Notes: a model not told the origin generated them from the sequence alone. A stretch of 64,000 nt of DNA from Prostheceraeus crozeri (GCA_907163375.1 CAJQUW010011607.1:1-64000), one strand, 5' to 3'; shown: positions 23,268 through 32,757, numbered from the stretch's first letter. Made by a program: numbers and translations.

Positions 23268-23751
23268 TATCCCAACGTCGTGGGTTGTCGCAAGAGATCT
23301 GGGATATTCATTCAAAGCGATAGAAACGGTAACACATCTCAATGAAACGATCACTGCTGGTGAATTAGTGGATCGACTCATGGATCTCGATGAGCATGCT
23401 ATGAATCACCATTTGGAGCGTAGGTGGATAGAGGATGTCTCCCTGCCACACTGCAATACAATGACATTGGCGCGATCTGGAGTGAAAAAAGTGAAAAAAG
23501 TGAGATTTGCAACGGATGTGTCAGATAACTCTTCCCATAAAAGTGACTTTAGAAAGAAATTAGAAGAAGAGACATTTCAATTATTATGTGAACGGAACTG
23601 TGTTACATGTTTTAAACAGGAACGGTCCCTTCTCTTTCTACCATGTTCTCATAATGTTATGTGTTCTACATGTTATAATCCCTTTGAAACGTCATCTTGT
23701 CCTCTTTGTGATCAAGACATTGCTTCAACAGTCACTGTCTATCGTGCATGA
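23245..23751 (+). CDS. RING-finger protein, IAP-like C-terminus with UBA-like region
   Basis: 168 residues from the ATG at 23245, overlapping the end of pPolB by 23 nt in another frame; an in-frame start further upstream is possible but lies inside pPolB. The C-terminal RING is complete: CVTC (119-122), PCSH (C134, H136), CSTC (140-143), CPLC (152-155). Its form is closest to the RING of inhibitor-of-apoptosis proteins, predicting E3 ubiquitin ligase activity. Residues about 15-60 (ARDLGYSFKAIETV) resemble a UBA helix bundle. There is no BIR domain. Probably co-transcribed with pPolB and ended by the AATAAA at 23842. A role in modulating host cell death or degradation is inference. Confidence 0.85.
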   Translation: MNRTTATNIPTSWVVARDLGYSFKAIETVTHLNETITAGELVDRLMDLDEHAMNHHLERRWIEDVSLPHCNTMTLARSGVKKVKKVRFATDVSDNSSHKSDFRKKLEEETFQLLCERNCVTCFKQERSLLFLPCSHNVMCSTCYNPFETSSCPLCDQDIASTVTVYRA

Positions 23752-23841
23752 TGTACGGAAAAACTCTGTGTATAGTGTATAGTGTACTATTACGAGTGAC
23801 TGAACCTTGTACAAAACCTTGTAGTATTACCCTCTGTCTGA

Positions 23842-23847
23842 AATAAA
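23842..23847 (+). terminator. Polyadenylation signal for the pPolB/RING transcript
   Basis: AATAAA about 90 nt after the RING stop codon, in the short convergent gap before the protease gene, which reads the other way. Confidence 0.7.
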
Positions 23848-23867
23848 AATACAATCATTGACATGAT

Positions 23868-24500
23868 TCATTTCTTTATTGACTTCAAAACATGGGATAA
23901 TGTAGAATACAAATAGGAATAGACAATTTTATCATTGAAGGACAAGTAGGTTTGAATGAGTTCTTGATCTTTCTCGTAAGCATCCAATGTTCGAAAGAAG
24001 GTCAGTGTTTTTTCCATAGACGTGTTAAAAGGACGTTGGTTTAAAAAGTAAATACAGTAAGCACCACAATAGGCTTTAGGTCCTTGTATACGCAGAGGGC
24101 GACGATAGTTTAAAGGATAAGGTGTTGTCGATAACCATTCGGTAACATGTGGATAGTGAGATGGAGTGAGTCCATAAGAGTCAAAGAATTCGCACACGCG
24201 TTGATCCGCATTTTGATAAAAGGCCAACCAATGCCTGCCAGGTTGATGAGAGCGATCACTATTGACAATAAGTGTCTTTGATTCCGGGGAATGAGCAGGA
24301 AGTAGATCAGCAGGAAACACACCTTGGAAGGGAACGTAAGAAGATTGGAGGAGACGATGAGCAAACGTTTGACAACTACACTGAATAGCACAGAGAAAAT
24401 CATCTTCGCACATGCAGGCATTGAGTAAATGTTTCTCTTGTAATTGATTCATACCCTGCATGATTCCTTCGATTTCCGTGTTGCTTAACCAGTCTCCCAT
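23868..24500 (-). CDS. PRO: Adenain-like cysteine protease (virion maturation)
   Basis: 210 residues, the usual size for Polinton proteases. The catalytic set of the adenovirus-protease/Ulp1 fold is visible: H90 in GRHWLAFY, D107 in EFFDSYGL, oxyanion glutamine Q139 in IQGPKAYCG and nucleophile C145 followed by G. It would cleave capsid or core precursors during assembly. It follows the capsid gene in the leftward gene set, separated by 119 bp. The annotated start (MGDWLSNTEIEG) overlaps a 62-codon open frame (24400-24588) in another frame, so a longer N-terminus through frameshifting or splicing cannot be excluded. Confidence 0.93.
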   Translation of the reverse strand: MGDWLSNTEIEGIMQGMNQLQEKHLLNACMCEDDFLCAIQCSCQTFAHRLLQSSYVPFQGVFPADLLPAHSPESKTLIVNSDRSHQPGRHWLAFYQNADQRVCEFFDSYGLTPSHYPHVTEWLSTTPYPLNYRRPLRIQGPKAYCGAYCIYFLNQRPFNTSMEKTLTFFRTLDAYEKDQELIQTYLSFNDKIVYSYLYSTLSHVLKSIKK

Positions 24501-24618
24501 TCAGCCAACGCTGAGCTTTAATGAGACGGTGTTGATAAAGAGATGTCCAAGCGATAGGAGGCACGTGATTCTCAGGCTCCTTCACCATATCTTATGAGGA
24601 TGTCCATGCGCACCAACA

Positions 24619-24622
24619 CTTA
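24619..24622 (-). promoter_or_regulatory. TAAG motif before the protease region
   Basis: TATTTAAG overlapping the MCP stop codon. It is 119 nt from the protease ATG but 31 nt from the ATG of the overlapping small frame at 24588. Confidence 0.35.
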
Positions 24623-25987
24623 AATAGCGGGAGGGATATACGCACTGGAGATGACAGCATTCTCCGGTGTGACGGAGAATTGTTCGTCATGAATGACAAA
24701 CATTAATAAATCCAAATTTTGCGTGGTCGTATTCTCAAATTGCAATTCCAGTCCATATTGACGTGTATTGGTGGGTTGAACACTATCGATTTGTTTATCC
24801 AAGGTACAGTCAAAAGCGATAAAGTAACAGTATTTGGTAAAACTCTCCAAATCAATACCACATGATTCATTCGTGTTATAGACTTGAATCGCACGATTGA
24901 ATTGACTGTAGGCAATCACGTCATCTTTGCAATTGATGGTGCCTCCTGTCATGATGGCTCCATTGGTGGTCATGGTGACTTGAGAGAGTCCATGCCTTTC
25001 AAAATAGAGTTTACGACTTCCTGGATCAAACCAAGAGTTACTGGGAACAACCGCGAAAAAGATGAGTTTAGGACTCAATAGAGCAGCCACATTGGAAAAC
25101 GTCTTCTTTTGTACTCCACTTTCAATCGTTTGTCGTTGGACGGTCATGCCATTGTAGCGATAATAAATGGCTTCTGTCTTGCGTCGATTCGCAGTTTTCA
25201 ATTGCAGTTCCGCATTCGGGGTGAGCATGGGCATATACAATTGGAAAGACGTGATTTTGAACCTGTACTTTGTAGAGGTCGTCCCTGCAGGATGTTCCAT
25301 ATCATAAATGGCATATTCCGGTTTATTCAAGGTGAAAATGAGATCCAGTTGCATGCCTGGGGGCAGAGCAATCACTTGTTGGAACAAATTACATTTCAGG
25401 GGAAAGTCAAAGGTACGTTTAAATTTGTGGTCTGACCATTGTTTGAGAATGGCTTGATTGAGTGCATTCTCTTTATCTGTAAACTCTACCGCCTTAGTCT
25501 TTATCGTCTTCGTCGCTGCATCATACTCCGTGTCATACATCACTTGAGGAACAGTAAATCCTTGTGTGACCATGTGTGTATTCTTCACATCATTGGTATA
25601 TTGTAAAAGATTGCTAAGGTAAGCTCTCAAATAATACAAGTCATTGCCTCCTTCAATGGTGCGTTCATTCAAGCGGATAGTAATGTCGGAAAAGAGGGAG
25701 TGAGCCGTATTGTTGATAATAATCGCCTTGTCTGACGCCTCACATGGCACGTCTGCTCCTTTAGCCGAATCATGTTTCATGAGTTGTACTTCCACGCGAA
25801 AATAGGCATTGCATACATCCATCCAATGAATGGCTAGTCGAGGGACCGTGAATTGAATGGTACCGGGATTTTCCAATCCATTGACTGGTGTCAGAACGCT
25901 CGTATGCTGAGAAGTACTCGAGACATCGACTTTATCACTTTGGAATACATCGTAACGCGCATCCAATAAGGCAGGGGTTTCCGCCAT
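24620..25987 (-). CDS. MCP: Major capsid protein, double jelly-roll type
   Basis: 455 residues beginning MAETPALLDARYDVF. Length, position next to the protease, and motifs (NPGTIQFTVPR near the start, the ALPPGMQLDLIF strand and a C-terminal LELQFENTTTQNLDLLMFV stretch) match the Polinton capsid protein family with a double jelly-roll fold. It would form the trimeric hexons of an icosahedral shell. There are no frameshifts or internal stops. The start is supported by a TAAG motif 29-32 nt upstream, in the 36-nt gap after the basic protein gene. The fold assignment rests on family resemblance, not structure. Confidence 0.88.
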   Translation of the reverse strand: MAETPALLDARYDVFQSDKVDVSSTSQHTSVLTPVNGLENPGTIQFTVPRLAIHWMDVCNAYFRVEVQLMKHDSAKGADVPCEASDKAIIINNTAHSLFSDITIRLNERTIEGGNDLYYLRAYLSNLLQYTNDVKNTHMVTQGFTVPQVMYDTEYDAATKTIKTKAVEFTDKENALNQAILKQWSDHKFKRTFDFPLKCNLFQQVIALPPGMQLDLIFTLNKPEYAIYDMEHPAGTTSTKYRFKITSFQLYMPMLTPNAELQLKTANRRKTEAIYYRYNGMTVQRQTIESGVQKKTFSNVAALLSPKLIFFAVVPSNSWFDPGSRKLYFERHGLSQVTMTTNGAIMTGGTINCKDDVIAYSQFNRAIQVYNTNESCGIDLESFTKYCYFIAFDCTLDKQIDSVQPTNTRQYGLELQFENTTTQNLDLLMFVIHDEQFSVTPENAVISSAYIPPAI

Positions 25988-26015
25988 GCTTGATGGGACG
26001 GATGTTCTAAGATTG

Positions 26016-26026
26016 CTTAGTTCTTA
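26016..26026 (-). promoter_or_regulatory. Double TAAG motif upstream of MCP
   Basis: Minus strand reads TTTTAAGAACTAAGC; the two TAAG lie 29 and 36 nt before the MCP start and overlap the stop of the preceding gene. Confidence 0.5.
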
Positions 26027-26671
26027 AAAGAGCATGCGTTGTTTAGCACCTCCGCGATAACGCCCCATCAAACTTCCTTTTCCCCATTTCGTATGATGGG
26101 CAACGGCCACATGACCACGGCGACGTTTAGGAGCAGGTGCTTCCACCTGATCTCCTTCTTCATCCGTGAAGACGCGTTTCCGACTCACTTTATTTTGAAT
26201 AGCTTCTACAACACGTTCGGGAGCAGTCTGTAAAGTGCGTTTGGCGAGTGCTTTCACACCCTTTTTGAGATGGTGAACTCCTTCTTGTGCGGTAGAGCTG
26301 ACAGCATCCGTGACAGCTTGTTTCGCAGCATTGAGAAACTCTGTCGTACGTAACGATTTTCCCAATGTTTTCTGTACCGTATGTACAAGTCCCTTTTGCG
26401 AAGGTTTTCGTGATGCTTGTCGAGAGGGTTTTCGAGAGGGTTTTCGATTTGTTTTTCGAGAGGGTTTTCGAAATGTTTTTCTGGGAACACTCTTTTTGAG
26501 TGATTTGGGCAAACGGATGGATGGTTTCTTGACACCAGTGACACGGGGTCTAATCATGCGTGTTTTCTGTCCAATCACTTTATTCCATCCACCGCGTTGC
26601 ATAAATGAACCTCTTCCAAACAATCGTCCAGAGGAATGTGGTCGGTGACGGATTAAAAAGAGATTCGTCAT
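26024..26671 (-). CDS. Highly basic core-like protein with RKPS repeats
   Basis: 215 residues, very rich in Arg and Lys. Residues about 65-95 are a repeat of RKPSRK-type units. The N-terminal part contains MQRGGWNK and the C-terminus ends RGGAKQRMLF. Location between capsid and penton genes and the composition suggest a DNA-condensing virion core protein, functionally like adenovirus core proteins; this is inference from charge and context. The reading frame is intact despite the repetitive DNA. Confidence 0.72.
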   Translation of the reverse strand: MTNLFLIRHRPHSSGRLFGRGSFMQRGGWNKVIGQKTRMIRPRVTGVKKPSIRLPKSLKKSVPRKTFRKPSRKTNRKPSRKPSRQASRKPSQKGLVHTVQKTLGKSLRTTEFLNAAKQAVTDAVSSTAQEGVHHLKKGVKALAKRTLQTAPERVVEAIQNKVSRKRVFTDEEGDQVEAPAPKRRRGHVAVAHHTKWGKGSLMGRYRGGAKQRMLF

Positions 26672-26700
26672 CGTGTCTTGATGTGCTTGGGAACAGACAA

Positions 26701-27618
26701 TTACTTAATTGCGCGACGTCGAAGATGCATTTTTACATAGGACCGTCCGTCTGTCATAGGGATGGGATGACCGTCATCCGACATGAGTTTGATTTCAATA
26801 TCTTGCACCTGTTGACTTTTCACAGGGAGATAGGTGACATTCTGGAATTCATGATGAATACTATCTCCATAATCTTTCCCCGTGTAGGGAATCACACACA
26901 TACAGTTTGTTTTCATACCTCCTACATAATGATAACCTACAATATTACAATACAGGAGAATATTGTAGGTAAAGGCATTCAAATTCAAAGGGGCAGTCGC
27001 TTGCTGTGAGGAAGTGAGTAAGTCTGTTTTAAACCCAAGAATGTCTTTGAGCAAAGGATGGAGTTTCATACTGCAGTGTGGGGGTACGACCACTGAAACA
27101 ACATGGACATGAGGCGCCAATGTAGTGATAGAAAAGTGGAAATTGTGTCCATGCTGTCGATTTTGATTCAAACACTGCATCAACGTCTTCTCCGAATAAA
27201 TACCGCGTGGAATGTTGAAGCGCGTAAATTTGCCTTGTTCTCCCTGTTTGCCTTGTTTGTCTTGTTTATCTTGTTTGTCTTGTTCACCCTGTTTGCCTTG
27301 TTTGCCTTGTTCACCTTGTTTGCCTTGTTTGCCTTGCTCTCCTCGCGGTGAATCCGTTTTGACAGGAAGGATAGAGGATGTAAAGACGGTCGAAATCGTC
27401 TCAGGATGATCCTTCAATGTCCCCACACTAAAGCTGACATCCACGGGTATTGTCTGAAGGGTATTGATAAAGTTGACGACGGAGATACCGGCTTCCCATT
27501 GATCCCCATGGACTATGGGGATGGAAGGAACCAAGCGATTTTTGAAATGATTGGCTCTATTTTCAGGAAACAAATTGGGCTGAGCATTACTCAACAAGTG
27601 AATCGTTTCCTCATGCAT
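26701..27618 (-). CDS. mCP: Penton-like minor capsid protein with a collagen-like insert
   Basis: 305 residues. The N-terminus ([19 protein letters not shown]) and C-terminus (YCNIV, VGG, a DDG..IP stretch, [11 protein letters not shown]) are the conserved blocks of Polinton single jelly-roll penton proteins. Between them, residues about 91-130, sits a Gly-X-Y tract of about 13 triplets (GEQGKQGKQ), three of them with Asp in the Gly position. This is unlike typical pentons and suggests a collagen-like stalk or linker. It shares both end blocks with the much larger neighbour at 27643-31494, so the two are paralogues. It would sit at vertices of the capsid. Confidence 0.82.
   Translation of the reverse strand: MHEETIHLLSNAQPNLFPENRANHFKNRLVPSIPIVHGDQWEAGISVVNFINTLQTIPVDVSFSVGTLKDHPETISTVFTSSILPVKTDSPRGEQGKQGKQGEQGKQGKQGEQDKQDKQDKQGKQGEQGKFTRFNIPRGIYSEKTLMQCLNQNRQHGHNFHFSITTLAPHVHVVSVVVPPHCSMKLHPLLKDILGFKTDLLTSSQQATAPLNLNAFTYNILLYCNIVGYHYVGGMKTNCMCVIPYTGKDYGDSIHHEFQNVTYLPVKSQQVQDIEIKLMSDDGHPIPMTDGRSYVKMHLRRRAIK
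26704..26707 (-). promoter_or_regulatory. TAAG motif upstream of the basic protein gene
   Basis: AATTAAGTAATTG on the minus strand, 33 nt before the ATG and just before the TAA stop of the previous gene. Confidence 0.45.
27230..27348 (-). repeat. 9-bp repeat array coding a collagen-like Gly-X-Y tract
   Basis: On the plus strand the units read CCTTGTTTG with variants; translated leftward they give GKQ/GEQ/DKQ triplets. Confidence 0.9.
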
Positions 27619-27642
27619 GGTTGAGTGTCACTCTGTCCATAA

Positions 27643-30600
27643 TTACCTAGTCTCCTTACGGCGGAGATGGAGTTTGAAATAGGATCGTCCTTCATGAATC
27701 GGAATAAATTCACCATCGTCACCACGCAACTGAATTTCAATCTCATCAATAGCGGATGTAAAAATGGGGTAATAATCAATATTGGACACTTCATACGACA
27801 CCATTTCCCCCAAACGTTGTTTCTCTTCAATGGGGTGAATTTTCAAGATTTGTTCACGTTGTCCTCCCACAATACTTTCCGCCACAATATTACAATAGAC
27901 GATAATGTTGAAGGAATTGGGAGTTAGGCTGAGCGGAGAGAGTGTTGTCATTTGTGTATTGGGTCCATAATAGGATTGGGGTAGACCTATACGATAACTC
28001 AACGCTTCTCCAAAATCAATAAAGGCATGTTCCGCGGTTTTCACCGTCAAATAATGATCTTTCGAGAGAGAGAGGGATACATCCGTCCACATCTGTAAAT
28101 TCACTTGGAGTTTAGAAAAGAGTCCTTCCAAGGTATAACTCCCTTTGGGAATGCGGACACGATGAAACGAGGTAGAAATGTCCAGGGTGGGGTTGATGTA
28201 ACCTTGCCGAATCATGTGGTCATAGATGTGCAACGGTTTCATGGTCTTGCTATAGAGATGAAGAAAAGGGCGAGGTGTGGGATGTGTATTCACCATCACC
28301 GATTGAATATCTTGTTTTCCCACATCCACTCCCAACACCATACCATCCACTAGATAAAACATGTTTTCTTGCCAGCGTTCCATCATGGTCGTCATGAGCT
28401 GTTGCATATCCTCACTGAACCATCCAATAAAGGAAGTCAATCTATCTTTACAGACTTTCAGGGTGGATCCTTCTTGATACGCGACAGCGGGTGAATACAA
28501 TGTCTTATCAGAGAGTTTATCTCCAAACAAGTAGGATTGTAAACACGTATTGGCCAACAGCTCTTTCGATTCGTAAGCATAAGGGAAATAGGATTTCTGA
28601 AACAAGCGATCCAATTCCTTCCCTTTCCATGGGAAGAGGGTGTCGAGGGTGTGGTTCCATCCTTTGGCATAATCAAAGGTATATTCCGGTAAACCATAGA
28701 TGTGTAATGTCATCCCATGGGTGACATGTTTTGGACGTTGTTGATACCGACGGTAACTTGCAGAACAATGTTCCGGCGTTTCCGAGTGTATACAGGTTTG
28801 TTCATGATAGGTGAACATACCATATTCATGACTATGATTCAACATGTGTTGCCAGAGTTGTGGGGGATTGATTTTCAACCCATACCCTTCCGCGATTTTA
28901 AAGTGAAGCACGTGAAAGACGCCCACTGTTGTATACGTCACCCACACCATATCAGGCAGGGGGATGGCTTGATTGAAAGCTTGCACAAACGATTGAAGGG
29001 TATAATATTTCGTGGGTAAATTGAAGCGTAATGGACTAGGGAGATGAGATAGGGTATGAAAAATCTCAAAAGAGTCGCCATGTTTGATGTTGAGAATATT
29101 GGGATGCTTCTTATCCTCGGTCTTATACTGTTGTGTCGGTTTTCCGTTTCGAAGCAAGACATGGGTCCCACTCAATGCATAGGGGACACTCTTCTTTTCA
29201 AAGAGAGCGTCCAATTCCATGGTTTGTTTCTGAAGGATAAAGGAGGGAACATGAATCGTGCTGAGGGGGATTTCCAAGATCCATTCTTCCCACACGTAGG
29301 TAGTCACTTCTTCTGTTTTGAATATCTCATAGGCTTTAGAGTGCCGGTCCATCTTGATTTCCATATCGTCCGTGCAATCGATGGTCAGTTCATAATGATA
29401 GGACATGGATGTGATGGTCCATGTCATGGGGGCGGGGAAGATGGTATTCAAATAGGTTTCCAACGAATAATAACCTGTGGGGACGATAGAACTCCATGTC
29501 TTATCACTCTCTACATTCTTGTAATAAAACGATTCAGGTCTAGACACATAAAATAACAGTTTGTTCCCCTTGATGAATTGACAAAGATCCGATGTCATTA
29601 CAGTCACTTCTGCATTCACCCTATCTCGTTCACGAACGATCTCGTCAAGATTGTCAGTTCCTGCAGTGGGTTTGAATGCTTTCACCCTCCTTCTTAACGT
29701 AGCCAACCGTTCCTGTTTCACTTCAAAATCATGGAGAATATGCCCATACATCTCCATCAAATCCACCAAACTATGATAGGCAAATACATTATACGTGTTG
29801 TAGATATGATACTTTTCCGTAGATGTGAAGGGAAGGGCGTGTTGCCCCGTTTCATGCTGCATATCCGCACCACTGGCCAATACATTTTCTTTCCCATCTT
29901 TAGGATGGGAATGAACTAAATGATGATGATGAATGATGGGCCGTTTTGTACCTTGTTCCTTTTGAATCGATTGTCGAACATTTTTCAATAAGACCGTATC
30001 AAACAATCGCTTCTTGGCTCCGAATCGTTTAGAGACTAAAACACCTTCCATCTTGTGTTGACGTAGGATGCGCATCATGTTGCGGTACTTTGCATTCAGT
30101 GTGTTGATATAGGTAGGCAAGAAACGGGAGGTGACTAAATCAGGAGCATCGGCTATATGAAGGGTAGGATCGATCTTGTGTAACTGTGTATCAATCTTGT
30201 CATACAATTGATCAATACGGTTTCTGAACCATGATACATGTTTTTTCTTGGGATGTGGATACTTCGTTTCACGTTCTTTTGGGGTGAGTGGATTGAGGAA
30301 CTCCACTGGGAAAATAAATTGATTTTTCATGGTGCGTGTTGGTAAAGCAATCCATTTTTTAGAGGCCAAATGTTGCATTCGGAAAAAGGTGTGTTGATAC
30401 ATTTTCACGGCTTTCATCAACGCTCTCAGTTTAGGAAGAAGGATGCGAAGATTATGAAACAGACCTATATGCCCTCTGGGAATAGGAGGAGCCTTTGCAT
30501 TGCGTTTGAGAGAGCTCACAAAGGTATCGGTCCTCATCCACACAGCACGTGTCGTATCATCACTCAGGGGTTGTATATCCTGATAAGTCACTGGGGGAGC

Positions 30601-31494
30601 CATGGTAACAGTGGCTATTTTCTGCAATTCGGAGAGGATCCCATAATCCATCGCAGACAATGTATAACTGGAAGCATGCTTTACATGAAAGGACAATCTG
30701 TTGGATGAATGAAACACTAACTTCCCCACACCAAACCATTCTAATTGTTTGAATAAATTGAGCACTGAGATTTCATTTCCCAACATCCTTTCAATCCCAT
30801 GTTTGGCAAAATGACAGCGGTGTAAGGGAATCACACTGAACCAATAGTCATGAGCGGGATATTTCTTTACGTCACATTCCTTTCGATGAATGGAGAGTCG
30901 TGTATGGATCCGAACGACATCCGTCAATGATAAATGATAGACACATTTGTCCAATAAGAGTGAGGCCGCCAAATGAGGGGAAAACACAAGGACGTAATGA
31001 AAGGCGGAGAATTCCTTGATTTGAAACAGGGAAAATGGGACAATGTCAATCACATAGACATCTGCTTCCTCTATGCCATTGCCTCCATAATACAAGTAGG
31101 ATGGATGTGTCGTGACAGTCATCATGCTGGAAATGGTGCGGCGTGTATATAATTCCAACGCTGTGATCATGGGGACTCGTTTCACTTCCTCATCGGATTC
31201 AAAAATGGTGTGACGACGGACCACATTGGTCCCTTCCATCGTATAATAAGGCAAATAGGCCTTCAAATCTTTCGTATCCACCATTTTCCCCACGGTAATA
31301 TAACAATCTTCGGGAATCGTATCCACATTATTCACATACCCAAACTCTTTCAAGCCTACTTCCCATGTTTCTCCTTTAGGAATAAAAAGTGGATTTTCCA
31401 GTCGTGTAAAGAAATGATTGGCTTTATTGTCATACAAATGGGGTTGAGTATTGCTCAACAAGTACACATGTTGTTCCTCATGCAGTTCCTGCAT
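27643..31494 (-). CDS. Giant penton-like protein (1283 aa) with internal module repeats
   Basis: 1283 residues, uninterrupted. Residues 1-75 (LLSNTQPHLYDNKANHF, then a WEVGL block) and the last 90 (YCNIV, VGG, DDGEFIPI, GRSYFKLHLRR) are paralogous to the ends of the 305-aa protein. The middle repeats a module whose start looks like P-x-G/K-x-Y-[ST]-L-[EQ]-x-hydrophobic: near residues 671 (GYYSLETYL), 828 (KYYTLQSFV) and 1118 (GSYTLEGLF). Each is followed by a beta-rich stretch, then a gap rich in Trp and Tyr. A basic helical region lies at about 360-560. It may be a vertex spike or fibre built by expansion of a penton protein. Function is inferred; no receptor domain is recognised. Confidence 0.72.
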   Translation of the reverse strand: MQELHEEQHVYLLSNTQPHLYDNKANHFFTRLENPLFIPKGETWEVGLKEFGYVNNVDTIPEDCYITVGKMVDTKDLKAYLPYYTMEGTNVVRRHTIFESDEEVKRVPMITALELYTRRTISSMMTVTTHPSYLYYGGNGIEEADVYVIDIVPFSLFQIKEFSAFHYVLVFSPHLAASLLLDKCVYHLSLTDVVRIHTRLSIHRKECDVKKYPAHDYWFSVIPLHRCHFAKHGIERMLGNEISVLNLFKQLEWFGVGKLVFHSSNRLSFHVKHASSYTLSAMDYGILSELQKIATVTMAPPVTYQDIQPLSDDTTRAVWMRTDTFVSSLKRNAKAPPIPRGHIGLFHNLRILLPKLRALMKAVKMYQHTFFRMQHLASKKWIALPTRTMKNQFIFPVEFLNPLTPKERETKYPHPKKKHVSWFRNRIDQLYDKIDTQLHKIDPTLHIADAPDLVTSRFLPTYINTLNAKYRNMMRILRQHKMEGVLVSKRFGAKKRLFDTVLLKNVRQSIQKEQGTKRPIIHHHHLVHSHPKDGKENVLASGADMQHETGQHALPFTSTEKYHIYNTYNVFAYHSLVDLMEMYGHILHDFEVKQERLATLRRRVKAFKPTAGTDNLDEIVRERDRVNAEVTVMTSDLCQFIKGNKLLFYVSRPESFYYKNVESDKTWSSIVPTGYYSLETYLNTIFPAPMTWTITSMSYHYELTIDCTDDMEIKMDRHSKAYEIFKTEEVTTYVWEEWILEIPLSTIHVPSFILQKQTMELDALFEKKSVPYALSGTHVLLRNGKPTQQYKTEDKKHPNILNIKHGDSFEIFHTLSHLPSPLRFNLPTKYYTLQSFVQAFNQAIPLPDMVWVTYTTVGVFHVLHFKIAEGYGLKINPPQLWQHMLNHSHEYGMFTYHEQTCIHSETPEHCSASYRRYQQRPKHVTHGMTLHIYGLPEYTFDYAKGWNHTLDTLFPWKGKELDRLFQKSYFPYAYESKELLANTCLQSYLFGDKLSDKTLYSPAVAYQEGSTLKVCKDRLTSFIGWFSEDMQQLMTTMMERWQENMFYLVDGMVLGVDVGKQDIQSVMVNTHPTPRPFLHLYSKTMKPLHIYDHMIRQGYINPTLDISTSFHRVRIPKGSYTLEGLFSKLQVNLQMWTDVSLSLSKDHYLTVKTAEHAFIDFGEALSYRIGLPQSYYGPNTQMTTLSPLSLTPNSFNIIVYCNIVAESIVGGQREQILKIHPIEEKQRLGEMVSYEVSNIDYYPIFTSAIDEIEIQLRGDDGEFIPIHEGRSYFKLHLRRKETR
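27655..27658 (-). promoter_or_regulatory. TAAG motif upstream of the 305-aa penton-like gene
   Basis: CGTAAGGAG 37 nt before the ATG, inside the last codons of the preceding gene; an ACTAGGTAAT motif lies between it and the start (27642-27651). Confidence 0.4.
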
Positions 31495-31503
31495 GATTAC
31501 AAA

Positions 31504-32757
31504 TCAATAGCGGCGTACATTACCTAGAGGTTCTAAGTCTGTCACCCATGAGTTCATCGAGGCCGGATAACCTTGCCAGTGCACAAAATATTCTGGTCGT
31601 CCATTCCGACGTCGGGTCTTGAGCACTTTGTCCACTTGATAGACTTCTTCCTCCCGATGAATCACTTGTAATTCCTGAGCATAAAAGGATCCTTTGATCT
31701 CTTCTCCACTCAAGTCTTTGATCTTGTACATTTTGGTACCATGAGGGTTCTTGAGAATGTTGGAGACAATGAACTCTTCCGTCGACCAATTCGCTTCATA
31801 CCCTCGTCCAAACGTTCCTTTATCACGTGAAATACGTACCCGTGCTCCCACAGGGATAGACTTTCCCGGGACTGCAACCTTTTTATAGTTTTGTCGGAGA
31901 CGTTTCGCATTGTTTCGTTTCACTTCCTCGGTATTGGAGGCATTCACATCCATCGGGGTGAAACCTGTGGATGAATGGGTGCTGTGATTGTATGCATACA
32001 TGACATCTGCGATATAATCCACCCAATTCTTGTCATTGGTGGCTGTAAAGATACGTTCCAATTTATTCTTGACCGTACGATTCAAGCGTTCGACATGAGC
32101 ACATTTATAGGGACTGTAGATGGAAAACAATTCAATAGCGTGCTTGTCCAAGACGTCTTTTACCGGTCGGTTATAAAATTCACGACCTTGATCCGTTTGT
32201 AGTCGTTGCGGGGTGGGAATGGTTGCGAAAATGGCTTCTAAAACCCCCGACACTTCTTTGGCACTCTTGGTTTTGAGAGGGAATGCCCAGGCTTTGCGTG
32301 TAAAGATGTCCATCACCATGAGAATATACTTGTAGCCACGATTATGCTGTGCATACTTTTGATAATCGACAATATCCGCTTGAAATTGAATTTGCGGACC
32401 GCGTACACGATACGGGTGCAAGGGTTTAATACGATGCAATCGAGATTTGTGAAGGGTGTAGGTCGGTTGACGCATTAACCATTGTTTGACTTTTGTTTTT
32501 GAATAATGTGAAGCAGCAGCAAGTGCATTGACGCTTCCGTAGCCAGCGGGATGTTTGGGATTGTAATAAATCTTGTGCAACACCTCCTCCATCGACACAA
32601 TCTGCTTGGTATTGACGTGGGGGTTGAAGATAGGCGGTATTCCCGTTGGAACAACAATTAAAGCTCGCCGTGATGGTGTACTGTGTCTCTGCGCTGTCGT
32701 CTGCGTTGCCTTGGCCGCAACAACGTCCAAAGATACGCGATAAGAATGAGGAGGCAA
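31504..32757 (-). CDS. INT: Retroviral-type integrase with C-terminal chromodomain
   Basis: 417 residues as drawn. Catalytic residues are D128 (FQADIVDYQ), D189 (QTDQGREF) and E223 (HVERLN), the DDE core of rve integrases, with the STGFTPMDV block after them. Residues about 370-410 (YQVDKVLKTRR, YFVHWQGYP, SWV) are a chromodomain, which would target integration to modified histones. Conserved sequence starts at MEEVLHKIYYNPKHPAGYGS (residue 56, ATG at 32592), so that may be the true start. The first 55 codons overlap a second open frame (32426-32779) whose ATG overlaps the ATPase stop as TAATG. It inserts the element and generates the 6-bp duplication. Confidence 0.93.
   Translation of the reverse strand: MPPHSYRVSLDVVAAKATQTTAQRHSTPSRRALIVVPTGIPPIFNPHVNTKQIVSMEEVLHKIYYNPKHPAGYGSVNALAAASHYSKTKVKQWLMRQPTYTLHKSRLHRIKPLHPYRVRGPQIQFQADIVDYQKYAQHNRGYKYILMVMDIFTRKAWAFPLKTKSAKEVSGVLEAIFATIPTPQRLQTDQGREFYNRPVKDVLDKHAIELFSIYSPYKCAHVERLNRTVKNKLERIFTATNDKNWVDYIADVMYAYNHSTHSSTGFTPMDVNASNTEEVKRNNAKRLRQNYKKVAVPGKSIPVGARVRISRDKGTFGRGYEANWSTEEFIVSNILKNPHGTKMYKIKDLSGEEIKGSFYAQELQVIHREEEVYQVDKVLKTRRRNGRPEYFVHWQGYPASMNSWVTDLEPLGNVRRY

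Noticed and set aside
24400-24588. 62-codon frame upstream of and overlapping the protease
   Set aside because: Its ATG is 31 nt after a TAAG motif, which is suggestive, but there is no recognisable motif and the protease frame has its own ATG; left as a possible N-terminal extension.
27103-27409. Opposite-strand frames rich in Phe/Leu/Cys over the collagen-like tract
   Set aside because: These are reverse-strand readings of the 9-bp repeat array.
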